Part shown: in pieces, positions 7,149 to 17,021 of the stretch
How the letters are laid out: the number at the start of each line of letters is the position of its first letter
How positions within the stretch are numbered: position 1 is the first letter of the stretch
Assembly (NCBI GenBank): GCA_020832105.1
Contig: JAFIFH010000041.1
Location: forward strand, 1-52,610
Length of the DNA: 52,610 nucleotides
Direction of reading: 5' to 3'
Source: Idiomarina sp.
GTDB taxonomy: Bacteria; Pseudomonadota; Gammaproteobacteria; Enterobacterales; Alteromonadaceae
Made by a program: the position numbers and the translations under genes
The notes under the pieces: model-generated
Told to the model about the DNA's origin: nothing
The model's database searches: none
The model's input: only the letters and a program-made list of their open reading frames with translations

Positions 7149-7465
7149 ATTTGAATAGTGTGCATGCGCACTTTGAAGTTCTTTCAACTAATAGCTACCA
7201 ATACTTAAACTGCTGTCAAATAAAGCATTCTTGCCCAAAACTTCCTGAACACGCAAAAGCCATTTGAGCATGCTCATTTCCCTTGCTGGGTGCGCACAAT
7301 ATACAACTTTGATTTTTTGTTATGTAGTTGACATTAAACGAGTTAAATACACAACACAACAACAAATCGAGCAATCTTGCCGGAATAAGCGTGCAACGGC
7401 CTGAAACAGGCAAGGGACTTCACCAAGTTCAAATGTCGGTTATTTGCTCCAAATCGACATCAGCA
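7149..7465. other. Intergenic region upstream of the cassette array
   Basis: No gene is supported here. The only minus-strand frame (65 codons, 7216-7413) lacks a ribosome binding site and recognisable content. The stretch is AT-rich, and is where an integrase gene or attI would be expected if the array were a complete integron; no integrase fragment is visible. A second core-like GTTATGT lies on the plus strand at 7319-7325. Confidence 0.6.
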
Positions 7466-7499
7466 CAAACAAAAATGCCCTCCTAAATAGGAGGGCATT
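7466..7499 (-). terminator. Terminator of the gcv operon
   Basis: A 12-bp perfect stem (AATGCCCTCCTA / TAGGAGGGCATT) with a 2-base spacer is followed on the minus strand by TTTGTTTG, about 35 bases after the gcvP stop. Confidence 0.92.
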
Positions 7500-7534
7500 A
7501 AACGGTTTAATTCCTGAGAACTGAAACTCAGATA

Positions 7535-10417
7535 TTACCGATAACTATCAATATCCGGGCAGCTACAAATCAGGTTGCGGTCGCCGTACACGTCATCAAT
7601 GCGGTTCACTGTTGGCCAGAACTTATCAATGGCGACTGCTGCTACCGGGTAGGCGGCGACCTGACGGTCGTATGGGCGGTCCCAGTTGCTGTCGACAATG
7701 TCTGCCAGGGTGTGCGGCGCGTTTACCAGCGGGTTGTTGTCTGCTGGCCATTCGCCACTGGCTACTTTCTCGATTTCACCTTTGATACAAATCATCGCCT
7801 CGATAAAGCGGTCCAGCTCTGCCTGTGACTCTGACTCGGTTGGCTCAACCATTAATGTGCCCGCTACCGGGAACGACATGGTGGGTGAGTGGAAACCGTA
7901 GTCCTGCAGACGCTTGGCGATATCGATTTCAGCGATGTCGGCTTTGTCTTTCAGCGGACGCAGGTCAATAATGCACTCGTGCGCCACACGGTCGTTACGG
8001 CCGGTGTACAGAATCGGGTAGTGCTCGCCAAGTTTTTTCGCCAGGTAGTTGGCGTTTAGAATGGCAACTTCTGTGGCGGTACGCAGGCCTGCGCTGCCCA
8101 TCATCGCGATATACATCCACGAGATTGGCAAAATGCTGGCACTGCCGTAAGGCGCTGCAGACACTGCATGGTTGCCGTGTGCTAAGCCTTCACCGTCCAT
8201 CATAACGTGGCCCGGTAAGAACGGTGCCAGGTGCTTCTTGACGCCGATAGGACCCATACCAGGGCCGCCACCACCGTGTGGAATACAGAAAGTTTTATGC
8301 AGGTTCAGGTGCGATACGTCAGAACCAATCGAGCCAGGTGAAGTCACCCCAACCTGTGCGTTCATGTTGGCGCCGTCCATGTAGACCTGGCCGCCGAACT
8401 CGTGAGTAATGTCACAGACTTCAGCGATACGCTCTTCGTACACGCCATGGGTAGACGGGTACGTGACCATCGCACAGGACAGTTTGTCGCCCGCTTCTGC
8501 GGCTTTCTTGCGGAAGTCGTCGACGTCGATGTTGCCTTTGCTGTCACAGTCGACAACAATCACTTTCATGCTCGCCATTTGTGCGGACGCTGGGTTGGTA
8601 CCGTGCGCTGAGCTTGGGATCAGACAGATGTCACGATGTCCTTCGCCACGGCTTTGGTGATACTTCTGAATCGCCATCAAACCTGCGTACTCGCCCTGCG
8701 CACCTGAGTTAGGCTGCATAGAAAGCGAATCGTAACCGGTAATGTCTAACAACCAGTCAGAAAGCCCTGCAATCATCTGTGCATAACCACGTGCCTGTTC
8801 TGGCGGGCAGAATGGGTGCAAACCGCCGAACTCTGGCCAGGTCACCGGGATCATCTCCGCAGTCGCGTTCAGCTTCATGGTGCATGAACCTAACGAAATC
8901 ATCGAGTGGTTTAATGCCAGGTCTTTATTTTCCAGTGACTTGATGTAACGCAGCATCTCGGTTTCTGAGTGGTACGAGTTAAACACCGGGTGGGTCATAA
9001 AATCGGTATCGCGCTGCAGGTTCAGCGGTAAGGTTTCTTCCTCTGCACACACATGGCCGTCAAGCTTGCTCGCGGTTAAGCCGTGGTCATCGCCCAGGAT
9101 GATATCCAACAGCTTCTCAACGTCAGCGGCGGTTTTGGCTTCATCCAGGCTGATACCGATCTGGCCGTCATGGTCCAGGCGCAGGTTAACCTCAGCGGCC
9201 TGAGCGCGCTCAATGATTTCGCTTTTGTTGGAACGAACGTTGACGGTTAAGGTGTCAAACCAGGTGCCATTGGTGATCTGCAGGCCTTTTTCACGTAAGC
9301 CAGCAGCAACGATATCGGTCAGGCGGTGAATGCGTGAGGCGATGTTTTTCAGGCCTTCAGGGCCGTGGTAGACCGCAAAGAACGACGCCATGTTGGCTAA
9401 CAGCACCTGTGCAGTACAGATGTTAGAGTTGGCCTTCTCGCGGCGAATATGTTGCTCACGGGTTTGCATCGCCATGCGCAGCGCGAGGTTACCGCGGCTG
9501 TCTTTAGACACCCCAATAATACGCCCTGGTAAAGCGCGCTTGAACTTGTCACGGGTAGCAAAGAATGCCGCGTGTGGTCCGCCGTAGCCCATTGGCACGC
9601 CAAAGCGCTGAGCTGAGCCGAATACCATGTCCGCGCCCATCTCACCCGGTGATTTACACATCACCAGGCTCATCAGGTCGGTAGCGACCGCAACCACGGC
9701 TTTGTGTTTTTGTACTGCAGCGATAATGTCGGTGAGATCAAGCACTTCACCATTGTCCGCCGGGCTTTGTAATAAAGCACCAAAGACTTCGTGATCCGCA
9801 GCTTCGGTCCAGTCGCCTTCAATAATGTCAAAGCCGAACATGTCCGCACGGGCTTTGACCACGTCGATGGTTTGTGGGAATACATTGTTAGCAATAAAGA
9901 ATGCGTTAGATTTAGACTTAGCTACACGCTTGGCCATCGCCATCGCTTCTGCAGCGGCAGTGGCTTCGTCCAGCAAAGATGCGCTGGCCAGCTCCATGCC
10001 GGTGAGGTCCATGGTCATTTGCTGGAAGTTCAGAATAGCTTGTAGACGGCCCTGGGCGATCTCTGGCTGATACGGCGTATACGCGGTATACCAGCCTGGG
10101 TTTTCTAACACGTTACGCAGAATCACGTTTGGGGTCAGGGTGTCGTAATAGCCGGCACCGATGAAGCTGGTAAACACCTGGTTTTTCTTCGCAATGCGCT
10201 TCAGCTTTGCCAGCGCGTCACGCTCGGTCATTGCCTCGCCAATTTGCAGAAAAGGCTCACGCAAAATCGCGCCAGGCACAGTCTGTGATGTCATATCTTC
10301 TAATGAAGACGCACCCACAGTAGCCAGCATTGCGGCTTGCTCGTCTGCGCTTGGGCCGATATGGCGCGCAACAAATTCGTCGTGGCGTTCAAGTTGTTCC
10401 AGGGTTTTACCGCTCAT
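7535..10417 (-). CDS. gcvP: Glycine dehydrogenase (decarboxylating), P-protein
   Basis: The PLP-dependent P-protein of the cytoplasmic glycine cleavage system decarboxylates glycine and passes the aminomethyl group to the lipoyl arm of GcvH. The PLP lysine is Lys708 in the [15 protein letters not shown] motif, close to its place in E. coli. The protein is 960 aa, the usual length of the single-chain bacterial form. The glycine-rich C-terminal half ([19 protein letters not shown]) is intact. I chose the ATG at 10417 ([15 protein letters not shown], with the RHIGPS motif following) instead of an in-frame extension to 10495, which has no homologous content and would run into the intercistronic hairpin. 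It is the last gene of gcvT-gcvH-gcvP and is followed by a strong terminator. Confidence 0.98.
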   Translation of the reverse strand: MSGKTLEQLERHDEFVARHIGPSADEQAAMLATVGASSLEDMTSQTVPGAILREPFLQIGEAMTERDALAKLKRIAKKNQVFTSFIGAGYYDTLTPNVILRNVLENPGWYTAYTPYQPEIAQGRLQAILNFQQMTMDLTGMELASASLLDEATAAAEAMAMAKRVAKSKSNAFFIANNVFPQTIDVVKARADMFGFDIIEGDWTEAADHEVFGALLQSPADNGEVLDLTDIIAAVQKHKAVVAVATDLMSLVMCKSPGEMGADMVFGSAQRFGVPMGYGGPHAAFFATRDKFKRALPGRIIGVSKDSRGNLALRMAMQTREQHIRREKANSNICTAQVLLANMASFFAVYHGPEGLKNIASRIHRLTDIVAAGLREKGLQITNGTWFDTLTVNVRSNKSEIIERAQAAEVNLRLDHDGQIGISLDEAKTAADVEKLLDIILGDDHGLTASKLDGHVCAEEETLPLNLQRDTDFMTHPVFNSYHSETEMLRYIKSLENKDLALNHSMISLGSCTMKLNATAEMIPVTWPEFGGLHPFCPPEQARGYAQMIAGLSDWLLDITGYDSLSMQPNSGAQGEYAGLMAIQKYHQSRGEGHRDICLIPSSAHGTNPASAQMASMKVIVVDCDSKGNIDVDDFRKKAAEAGDKLSCAMVTYPSTHGVYEERIAEVCDITHEFGGQVYMDGANMNAQVGVTSPGSIGSDVSHLNLHKTFCIPHGGGGPGMGPIGVKKHLAPFLPGHVMMDGEGLAHGNHAVSAAPYGSASILPISWMYIAMMGSAGLRTATEVAILNANYLAKKLGEHYPILYTGRNDRVAHECIIDLRPLKDKADIAEIDIAKRLQDYGFHSPTMSFPVAGTLMVEPTESESQAELDRFIEAMICIKGEIEKVASGEWPADNNPLVNAPHTLADIVDSNWDRPYDRQVAAYPVAAVAIDKFWPTVNRIDDVYGDRNLICSCPDIDSYR

Positions 10418-10486
10418 GATTCGATACCTTGATTTAACTTCTTGATTTGAATTAATTAAACCTCGTGGCAGGTCTTGCCTGCCAAC

Positions 10487-10516
10487 GAAAAACAAGGCCC
10501 CGACAATCGCGGGGCC
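10487..10516 (-). terminator. Intercistronic terminator-like hairpin between gcvH and gcvP
   Basis: On the minus strand a GC-rich stem (GGCCCCG / CGGGGCC, 7-base loop) is followed by TTGTTTTTC. It lies 20 bases after the gcvH stop and 70 bases before the gcvP start. It should lower gcvP transcription relative to gcvT-gcvH, or protect the upstream mRNA end after processing. A second inverted repeat, TGGCAGG / CCTGCCA, lies just downstream, near 10466-10484, without a U-tract. Confidence 0.75.
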
Positions 10517-10538
10517 CTGCGGCTAACTACACTACAGC

Positions 10539-10928
10539 TTATTCGTCTTCAATTGACGCGGCGTAAGCTTCCGCATTGAGTAAGTTATTTAACTCACTTT
10601 CATCTTCCGCTTTGATTTTGAACAGCCAGCCGTCACCGTATGGGTCGTTGTTAACGGTTTCTGGCGAATCCTCAAGCTCTTCATTCACTTCTACAATTTC
10701 GCCACTCAGCGGCGCGTAGATATCAGAGGCAGCTTTCACAGACTCAGCCACGGCGCAGTCATCGCCCACAGAGAAGGTGTCACCTTCTTCAGGCAGCTCG
10801 ACGAAAACCATATCGCCCAGCAATTCTTGTGCATGCTCGGAAATACCAACTGTGAAAATGCCGTTGCCTTCATTGCGAACCCACTCGTGGGACGGCGCGT
10901 ATTTAAGTTCTGTAGGTACGTTGCTCAT
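10539..10928 (-). CDS. gcvH: Glycine cleavage system H-protein
   Basis: A small lipoyl carrier protein of 129 aa that shuttles the aminomethyl group between GcvP, GcvT and the lipoamide dehydrogenase. The lipoylated lysine is Lys65 in [16 protein letters not shown]. The N-terminus ([11 protein letters not shown]) and the C-terminal GDGWLFKIK block match the family, and length is normal. It lies 90 bases downstream of gcvT and before the hairpin that separates it from gcvP. Confidence 0.98.
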   Translation of the reverse strand: MSNVPTELKYAPSHEWVRNEGNGIFTVGISEHAQELLGDMVFVELPEEGDTFSVGDDCAVAESVKAASDIYAPLSGEIVEVNEELEDSPETVNNDPYGDGWLFKIKAEDESELNNLLNAEAYAASIEDE

Positions 10929-11018
10929 TTGTTTGTCCTTGTTATCGCTCTGATAAGTCTGTTTTGATGCTCAACTCTAATGCGTTGGCATAGCATTATG
11001 CTGTGCCTGAACACATTG

Positions 11019-12107
11019 CTATAAAGGTTTCACCACTGCCTGGCCATTACGCACAAAGCTTGGTTTCACAACCTTCACTGTAACCATTTTTTTGCGCATT
11101 TCCACTTGTGCGGTTTCGCCGACTGGCTGAGGGACTCGCGCAAGTGCAATACTATAACCCAGGGTTGGCGAGAACGTACCTGAGGTAATTACCCCTTCAC
11201 CGCCATCTACGGTCACTTTCAAGCCGGCACGTAAGACACCTTTGTCTTCCATGACCAGGCCAATCAGCTTCTCAGTACCCGCTTCTTTTTGTTGCTCAAG
11301 CGCTGCACGGCCAACGAAATCACGATCGGCAGGTTCAAACGCCACGCTCCAGGCCATATTGGCAGCCAACGGCGACACAGTTTCATCCATGTCCTGACCG
11401 TACAGGTTAAGGCCAGCTTCCAGGCGCAGGGTATCACGCGCGCCCAAGCCACAAGGCTTCACGCCATTAGCCAGCAACTTGTCCCACACACTGACAATCA
11501 GTTCATTAGGGACAATGATTTCATAACCTTTTTCGCCGGTATACCCGGTGGTCGCCACAAACACGTCACCGTGCTGAACACCGAAGAAAGGTTTCATCTG
11601 TTTGACCTGACCATATTGGTCGTCACTCAGCAGAACTGCGACTTTTTCTTCTGCTTCTGGCCCCTGTAAAGCCACCATGGCAAATTCCTGGCGCTCGGTT
11701 ACCGAGACATCAAACTCGCCAGCCTGTTTCATTAACCAGGCCATGTCTTTGTCACGGGTCGCTGAGTTCACCACTAAGCGATAAGAATCGTCTGCAAAGT
11801 AATACACGATAAGGTCGTCAATGACGCCGCCTTCTTCGTTAAGCATACCGGTATACAGGGCTTTACCAGGTTGAGTCAGTTTTGCGACATCATTGGCCAG
11901 TAAGTGACGCAGGTAGGCTTTCGCTTCAGGCCCGGTTGCATCAACAATGGTCATATGGGAGACATCGAATACACCAGCGTGCTGACGCACAGCGTGATGC
12001 TCTTCGATTTGCGAACCATAGTTGAGGGGCATGTCCCAACCATGAAAATCGACCATTTTTGCGCCTGCTGCTACATGTGCGTCGTACAAAGGAGTTTTGC
12101 TAGCCAT
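11019..12107 (-). CDS. gcvT: Glycine cleavage system aminomethyltransferase, T-protein
   Basis: GcvT takes the aminomethyl group from GcvH, releases ammonia and makes 5,10-methylene-tetrahydrofolate. The 362-aa protein has the family N-terminus ([20 protein letters not shown]), the folate-site block FDVSHM, and [20 protein letters not shown]. The ATG at 12107 has a GGAAGA ribosome binding site. It is the first gene of the operon. The 5' leader predicted from the promoter at 12143-12171 is only about 30 bases, too short for the tandem glycine riboswitch that controls gcv in many Vibrio. Control may instead come from the divergent LysR gene. Confidence 0.98.
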   Translation of the reverse strand: MASKTPLYDAHVAAGAKMVDFHGWDMPLNYGSQIEEHHAVRQHAGVFDVSHMTIVDATGPEAKAYLRHLLANDVAKLTQPGKALYTGMLNEEGGVIDDLIVYYFADDSYRLVVNSATRDKDMAWLMKQAGEFDVSVTERQEFAMVALQGPEAEEKVAVLLSDDQYGQVKQMKPFFGVQHGDVFVATTGYTGEKGYEIIVPNELIVSVWDKLLANGVKPCGLGARDTLRLEAGLNLYGQDMDETVSPLAANMAWSVAFEPADRDFVGRAALEQQKEAGTEKLIGLVMEDKGVLRAGLKVTVDGGEGVITSGTFSPTLGYSIALARVPQPVGETAQVEMRKKMVTVKVVKPSFVRNGQAVVKPL

Positions 12108-12142
12108 CAGAAGTCTTCCGTTGTCGCTTAAATTTAATGCGG

Positions 12143-12171
12143 ATTATAAGGCTTGTGGTGCAGGGCAACAA
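12143..12171 (-). promoter_or_regulatory. Predicted sigma-70 promoter of the gcv operon
   Basis: On the minus strand TTGTTG (12171-12166) and TATAAT (12148-12143) are separated by 17 bases. The -10 is perfect and the spacing optimal. The predicted transcript starts near 12136, about 29 bases before gcvT. AT-rich inverted sequences at 12175-12235 separate it from the LysR gene and are where a regulator would bind. Confidence 0.75.
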
Positions 12172-12250
12172 ATTAAAAAGACAAATGCATGTATTTATAA
12201 AACTAATAAAGCATGTTAAACATTAGTCTACCTTATACTTGCGAGACGCC

Positions 12251-13087
12251 ATGAAACACGTTCCCATTGAAAACCTGCGCGCCCTGGTGTCGGTCTTTGA
12301 CCTGCAAAGCTACACCCTGGCGGGTGAGCGTTTAGGCCGTTCACAGCCTGCTATTAGCCTGCAAATTAAGCGATTAGAACAGCTGTTGAATGTGACATTA
12401 CTGCACCGCCAGGGCAGTCGAATTAAACTCACCGATGCCGGTCGCGAGCTCTACCCTATGGCCCAGCAAATCCTTAATTTAAATGATCAGGTAGTGGCGC
12501 AATTTACCGAGTCCAGCCTATCAGGCGAGGTTCGTTTAGGCATCCCCAGTGAATTCGCCTCAACATTGCTGCCCAGTATTCTTGGCCAATTTGCTAGCAG
12601 CTATCCGCAGGTGTCCTTGCAGGTCACCTCCGGGCTCAGCCGGGACTTACGCCTGAATGCCAGTCGCGGTCAGTTTGATATTATTCTTACCGTCGCTGAA
12701 AGCGCACCTGAAGGTGCGACTCTGGTCAAAACTGATCAGTTGGTATGGGTGGCTGCTAGCCATGAATTGAAGCCGTCATTACCGCTGGCGTTGGTGCTGG
12801 CCCCTGAAGGCTGTATCTACCGGCGGCGGGCCCTAAAGACCCTGGTGAATAAACGAGATTACCGAATTAATTACACCAACAGCGACTTAGCTGGTATTTC
12901 CAGTGCTATCCGCAGCGGCCTAGGGGTCAGCGTGCTGGCCCGCTCAAGTGTGCCGCTGGAGCTTGCTGAAGTGCGTCACAGCAACCTACCCGACCTTGGC
13001 ACCATCAACATTTACCTTGAGCGCCACGGGCGTATGAGCGAAGCCAGTGAACGCCTGATGCGGTATATCGAAGACGCCCTACGCTAG
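12251..13087 (+). CDS. LysR-family transcriptional regulator (LrhA/HexA-like)
   Basis: A DNA-binding regulator of 278 aa. The N-terminal winged helix-turn-helix (residues 5-64, with SYTLAGERLGRSQPAISLQI) is followed by a PBP-like effector domain starting LSGEVRLGIPSEFASTLLP, a wording typical of the LrhA/HexA/PecT branch rather than of GcvA. It is divergent from gcvT across a 143-base gap, the classic LysR arrangement, so control of gcv is possible but not shown. I chose the ATG at 12251; a TTG 12 bases upstream is also possible, and neither has a strong ribosome binding site. The effector is unknown. Confidence 0.9.
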   Translation: MKHVPIENLRALVSVFDLQSYTLAGERLGRSQPAISLQIKRLEQLLNVTLLHRQGSRIKLTDAGRELYPMAQQILNLNDQVVAQFTESSLSGEVRLGIPSEFASTLLPSILGQFASSYPQVSLQVTSGLSRDLRLNASRGQFDIILTVAESAPEGATLVKTDQLVWVAASHELKPSLPLALVLAPEGCIYRRRALKTLVNKRDYRINYTNSDLAGISSAIRSGLGVSVLARSSVPLELAEVRHSNLPDLGTINIYLERHGRMSEASERLMRYIEDALR

Positions 13088-13095
13088 GGTTAGCG

Positions 13096-14280
13096 TTATT
13101 TGCTCGCCTGATGTAAAAAGAATTGCTTCAGTAATGGCTGCGCGTCCACCAGTTTAAGCCCAGTTCCGCGCAGTAACCGCAGCACTGGATTGGCGGTTCT
13201 GAATAGCTGATGAAAGCCCTCCATGGTCGCAATCTGTTGCACTGCGGCCGCTTTACGAGCGCGCTCGTAGCTACGCAGCGTGCGCATCAGCGCCACTGCG
13301 TCCCATTGTCCATTTAAGGTACCGAGCTCATTCAGCCGCGCACTGAGCTCGCGCGCATCGCCAATGCCAAGGTTCGCCCCTTGCCCTGCCAGTGGGTGAA
13401 TAGTGTGTGCAGCGTCCCCTATCAGCACCTGGCGTTGATGCAACCATTGCTCGGCGTAACGCATTTGCAAAGGAAAGCTCTGGCGTTCACTGACCACCTT
13501 CAATACACCCAATACATTATCACTGGCTGCATTGAGTTCATGGTTGAAATCTGTCTCATCAAGGTTCTGCAGCCGTTCTGCTTCTAGCTGTGGCCTGGTC
13601 CAGACAATAGACAAGTGATGCGGGTCATTTAGCGGCAGCAGAGCCAACGGGCCGCCTTCCATAAATGCCTGACGCGCAGTGCCCTGATGCGGATGCTGAC
13701 TCTTAATGGTGGCCACTAAGCCATGCTGTTCATAATCTTTAAACACCATCGGCGTGCCTGCCTGCTCGCGAAGCTTTGAGCGCGCGCCGTCGGCTGCCAC
13801 CAGTAGTTGCGCCAGAATAATATCGCCATTACTCAGGCTCAGTGTCACGTCCTGAGCAGAAAACTCCGGCGCTTCATGCTCAACTTCATCAATGACCTTG
13901 ACCCCCAGGGCCTCAGCACGCTGCCATAAACAGCTTTCCACCACTGCGTTTTCAACGATGTCGCCAAGGGCATCAAGGCCAGCCTGATCGGCATCGAAGT
14001 GAATATCTGCGCCATTGTCCCGGTCCCACACATGCATCTTGCGGTACGTACCAATGCGCTCCGGCGGGAGCATTGGCCACACACCTAAGGCCTGTAACCA
14101 TTGTTGAGACCCACCACTCATTGCACTGACCCGCAGTTGCGGTGCGCTGGGCATCTCTTTTTTCGCCGCCTGGCGCTCTATGACAACCACCTCACGACCA
14201 CGTATTGCCAGGGCGACGGCTAGGCTCAAGCCCACCATCCCTGCTCCGACAATGACCACTTGTGTGCGCAGTAAAGCCAT
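13096..14280 (-). CDS. ubiI: FAD-dependent ubiquinone biosynthesis hydroxylase UbiI
   Basis: A class A flavin monooxygenase of 394 aa that hydroxylates the ring of the ubiquinone precursor at C5, probably within the peripheral Ubi complex. It has the Rossmann GxGxxG motif (VVIVGAGMVGLSLAVALA), the DG motif (VAADGARSKLR) and the second FAD motif (GDAAHTIHPLAGQGANLG). Its start overlaps the ubiH stop by one base (TGATG), so the two are coupled. The order pepP-ubiH-ubiI-gcv matches E. coli, where this position is ubiI (visC). UbiF is a close relative and cannot be excluded from sequence alone, but context favours UbiI. Confidence 0.9.
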   Translation of the reverse strand: MALLRTQVVIVGAGMVGLSLAVALAIRGREVVVIERQAAKKEMPSAPQLRVSAMSGGSQQWLQALGVWPMLPPERIGTYRKMHVWDRDNGADIHFDADQAGLDALGDIVENAVVESCLWQRAEALGVKVIDEVEHEAPEFSAQDVTLSLSNGDIILAQLLVAADGARSKLREQAGTPMVFKDYEQHGLVATIKSQHPHQGTARQAFMEGGPLALLPLNDPHHLSIVWTRPQLEAERLQNLDETDFNHELNAASDNVLGVLKVVSERQSFPLQMRYAEQWLHQRQVLIGDAAHTIHPLAGQGANLGIGDARELSARLNELGTLNGQWDAVALMRTLRSYERARKAAAVQQIATMEGFHQLFRTANPVLRLLRGTGLKLVDAQPLLKQFFLHQASK

Positions 14281-15521
14281 CAGCGTTCTCCTAATAAGTT
14301 GCGATACCCCATTGCGGCTCGCGCCAGCGGGTAGGACAGCAGCGAATGCTTGCGCAACGCCAGCAAGCCGAGATTGCGTGCAGCCACCAATGGCGCATGC
14401 TGATTCGAAAACACCCGGACCAAGCCGTCGGTTAAACCGGCAATACGCTTATAATCGCTCTGGCGCTGACGTTCATACTCAAGCAGCGCACGGTGGGCAA
14501 CCTCGCCATCCGCTGACGCCTGCTCCCCAATCAGCCTGGCGAAGTCGACGCAATCGCGCACGCCAAGGTTATACCCCTGACCTGCGATGGGGTGTAGCGT
14601 GTGGCAGGCATTGCCTATCAATAAAGTACGGTGGAACACCGCGCGCTCAGCCAACAACAAGTAGAGCGGATAACTTGCGCGCCCGCTCACTGCGCTAAAC
14701 CGCCCGGCACGAAAGCCGAACTCGCTTTGCAAGGCCGCCAGAAAGTCAGCGTCCTGAAGCTCGCGATAGCGCTCGGCGCTGTCGCTTGGTACACACCAAA
14801 CCAGCGCCATTTGCCGCGCTCCACAAGGCAACAATGCAATCGGCCCATGTTCGGTAAAGCGCTCGTAGGCCCAACCCATATGGTCACGGTCCAAGGTAAG
14901 ATTCGCTATCAGCGCGGTCTGCCCATAATCTTCCTCTCGGCGCGCTATCTTCAGCTGCTGACGAATCATCGAGCGACCACCATCAGCCGCCACCAGCAGC
15001 TTGGTGCTGATATGTGCAGCCTGCTTACCCTGAGTACGCAAGTTTACCTTATCCGTTTCATAGGCCACGCTCTGCAGGCTGGTTTCACTGCGCCAGCTAA
15101 TATTAGGATGCTGCTGACAGGCCGCTAAAATAGCTTCCTGTAATACTTGCGCACTGACCACTTTACCCAGGGAGGGCAAGTCATAGGTTGCCGCGTGCAG
15201 GGTCGTGCTGCCTGCGCCACCGCGCTCGGACACATGAATGTGTTGGATCTCAGCGGTTTTCGCGACCAGCCGCGTCGTGTCGACACCTGCCCTTTGCAAC
15301 GTCAGTATGGTGGTCCTGGCGAGCGCTAAGGTGCGTGGGTCCTGCTGACCGGCAGGGCTTGCATCTAATACCGTGATTGACAGATCGGGCCGCGCCTGGG
15401 CGCTTAGCAACGCCGCAAGGCCACCCACCACACCACCACCGCTGACACAAATATCTGTATCCAGGTCGTTGGCTGATGCCTTGTCACTATGCGCCGATGA
15501 TTTTTCTATCTTACTGTTCAT
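14280..15521 (-). CDS. ubiH: 2-octaprenyl-6-methoxyphenol hydroxylase UbiH
   Basis: A paralogue of UbiI in the same flavin monooxygenase family (413 aa), acting at C1 of the ring in ubiquinone synthesis. The FAD fold begins ICVSGGGVVGGLAALLSA, in which the first glycines read GGGxxG. The DG motif is VAADGGRSMIR and the second FAD motif GNACHTLHPIAGQGYNLG, where the usual GDAAH is GNACH. A polar 22-residue N-terminal extension (SKIEKSSAHSDKASAND) precedes the fold, so a later start is possible, but no better initiation codon with a ribosome binding site is seen. Confidence 0.92.
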   Translation of the reverse strand: MNSKIEKSSAHSDKASANDLDTDICVSGGGVVGGLAALLSAQARPDLSITVLDASPAGQQDPRTLALARTTILTLQRAGVDTTRLVAKTAEIQHIHVSERGGAGSTTLHAATYDLPSLGKVVSAQVLQEAILAACQQHPNISWRSETSLQSVAYETDKVNLRTQGKQAAHISTKLLVAADGGRSMIRQQLKIARREEDYGQTALIANLTLDRDHMGWAYERFTEHGPIALLPCGARQMALVWCVPSDSAERYRELQDADFLAALQSEFGFRAGRFSAVSGRASYPLYLLLAERAVFHRTLLIGNACHTLHPIAGQGYNLGVRDCVDFARLIGEQASADGEVAHRALLEYERQRQSDYKRIAGLTDGLVRVFSNQHAPLVAARNLGLLALRKHSLLSYPLARAAMGYRNLLGER

Positions 15522-15605
15522 GGACCAACCGCTTCACCCTGCCAATTTTAACTGACTCGTATTTGTTTAACCGAGTTCACTACCCACACGTGCTTAGACA
15601 TACGC

Positions 15606-16937
15606 TCAGGTAAAGGAACCGGGTTGCATCAAATGCTCAATATCTTCAATCTCCACAGGCACGCCGCGGGTCAGGTTTTCGTGCCCCTGGGCTGTGACCA
15701 GAATGTCATCCTCAATTCGAACCCCCACCCCTTGGTACAGCTCATTGCACTGAGTGCCAGGTGGAATATACAGACCCGGCTCAATCGTCAGCACCATGCC
15801 AGGCTCTAGCGGGCGTGGTTCGCCATTCACTTTGTACGCGCCAACGTCATGCACATCGAGGCCTAACCAGTGCCCAAGGCCATGCATGAAATAGGGCCGG
15901 TAAGCGACGGACTTCATATTCTCACTCACACTGCCACTTAGCACCCCAAGGTCTATCAAGCCTTCGGTCAGTATCTTTGCTGCAATTTTATACGCCTGGG
16001 GTAAGGTGTTGCCTGGCTTAATATGCTCAATCGCCGCCTGCTGCGCTTTTAATACCCAGCTATACATGCGTTTTTGCGCGGCACTGAAGCGGCCCCCTAC
16101 CGGGAATGTACGGGTAATGTCACTGGCGTAGCCCTGATATTCGCAGCCTGCGTCAATCAGTAATAAATCGCCTTCCTGCAGCCGCGAGGTATTCTCTGTG
16201 TAGTGCAAAATACAGGCGTTCTCGCCGCTGCCGCAAATCGTGCCATAAGCAGGGCCTGCAGTACCCTGGGTCGCAAACTCATGGTGAATGTCTGCCGCAA
16301 TTTGGTATTCATAGCGCCCGGGCTGACACATGCTCATTGCCCGGCGGTGCGCCTGAACCGCTATCTTCGCTGACTCACGCATGAGTTTGATTTCATAGTC
16401 CGATTTAAACAAGCGCAATTCGTGAATGAGAGGATCTAGATCAATTAAGGTGCCCGGGGTGGTTAAGTTGCGTGACGCCGCTAGTTTGTCCAGCCAACGC
16501 TGACGATGCTGACCTTGCGCGGAATCAACCTTGAATGACCACGCCAACTGGCGGTGCTGGCCCAGTGCATTTAACACCTTGCGATTAAGCTCATTGAGCT
16601 CATACACCTGGCGTATACCACTGATCAACCCTGCCTGCTCAGTACCGAGGCGGCGCCCATGCCAGACTTCCTGTTCCGCATCCCGTGGTAATACAAACAG
16701 GTATTCGCGGGGTTTCTTACCACTGACCATCAACAGCCAGGCGTCAGGCTCATTGATACCGGTTAAGTAATAAAAGTCACTGGTTTGGCGAAAAGGATAC
16801 TCGGTGTCGTTGCTGCGAGTGACCAGGCTGGCACCCCGTAACAACACCACCGTATCCGGCGGTAAGTCATTGAGTAAATTCTGGCGTCGCTGTTTAAGCT
16901 CGGTGCTGAATGCCACGCGCTGCTCATGTCCACTCAT
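15606..16937 (-). CDS. pepP: Xaa-Pro aminopeptidase
   Basis: A cytoplasmic dimanganese exopeptidase (443 aa) that removes the N-terminal residue before proline. An N-terminal creatinase-like domain is followed by the pita-bread catalytic domain. Metal ligands are visible: two aspartates in LLIDAGCEYQGYASDITRTF, the histidine of HGLGHWLGLDVHD, and the glutamates of LTIEPGLY and IEDDILVT. The ATG has a GGAG site 5 bases upstream. It lies between ygfB and ubiH, as in E. coli, and forms part of the same minus-strand cluster. Confidence 0.96.
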   Translation of the reverse strand: MSGHEQRVAFSTELKQRRQNLLNDLPPDTVVLLRGASLVTRSNDTEYPFRQTSDFYYLTGINEPDAWLLMVSGKKPREYLFVLPRDAEQEVWHGRRLGTEQAGLISGIRQVYELNELNRKVLNALGQHRQLAWSFKVDSAQGQHRQRWLDKLAASRNLTTPGTLIDLDPLIHELRLFKSDYEIKLMRESAKIAVQAHRRAMSMCQPGRYEYQIAADIHHEFATQGTAGPAYGTICGSGENACILHYTENTSRLQEGDLLLIDAGCEYQGYASDITRTFPVGGRFSAAQKRMYSWVLKAQQAAIEHIKPGNTLPQAYKIAAKILTEGLIDLGVLSGSVSENMKSVAYRPYFMHGLGHWLGLDVHDVGAYKVNGEPRPLEPGMVLTIEPGLYIPPGTQCNELYQGVGVRIEDDILVTAQGHENLTRGVPVEIEDIEHLMQPGSFT

Positions 16938-17021
16938 AAGGCTCCGGTTTTTGCTTTGCGGCGAATCGGGGTTCGCAGGTTACTGATTCACAAGGTTGTG
17001 GTTGGCGGTTATCATTTTTAG

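Noticed and set aside
7216-7413. 65-codon minus-strand frame upstream of the cassette array
   Set aside because: No ribosome binding site, low-quality composition and no recognisable sequence; the region is more likely non-coding.
12108-12250. Glycine riboswitch before gcvT
   Set aside because: The gap is only 143 bases, and the typical GGAGA/core helices are not seen; a promoter with perfect -10 leaves a leader of about 30 bases.
14180-15128. Long plus-strand frames antisense to ubiI and ubiH
   Set aside because: They mirror the codon structure of real genes, with Arg/Pro/Ala-rich translations and no initiation signals.
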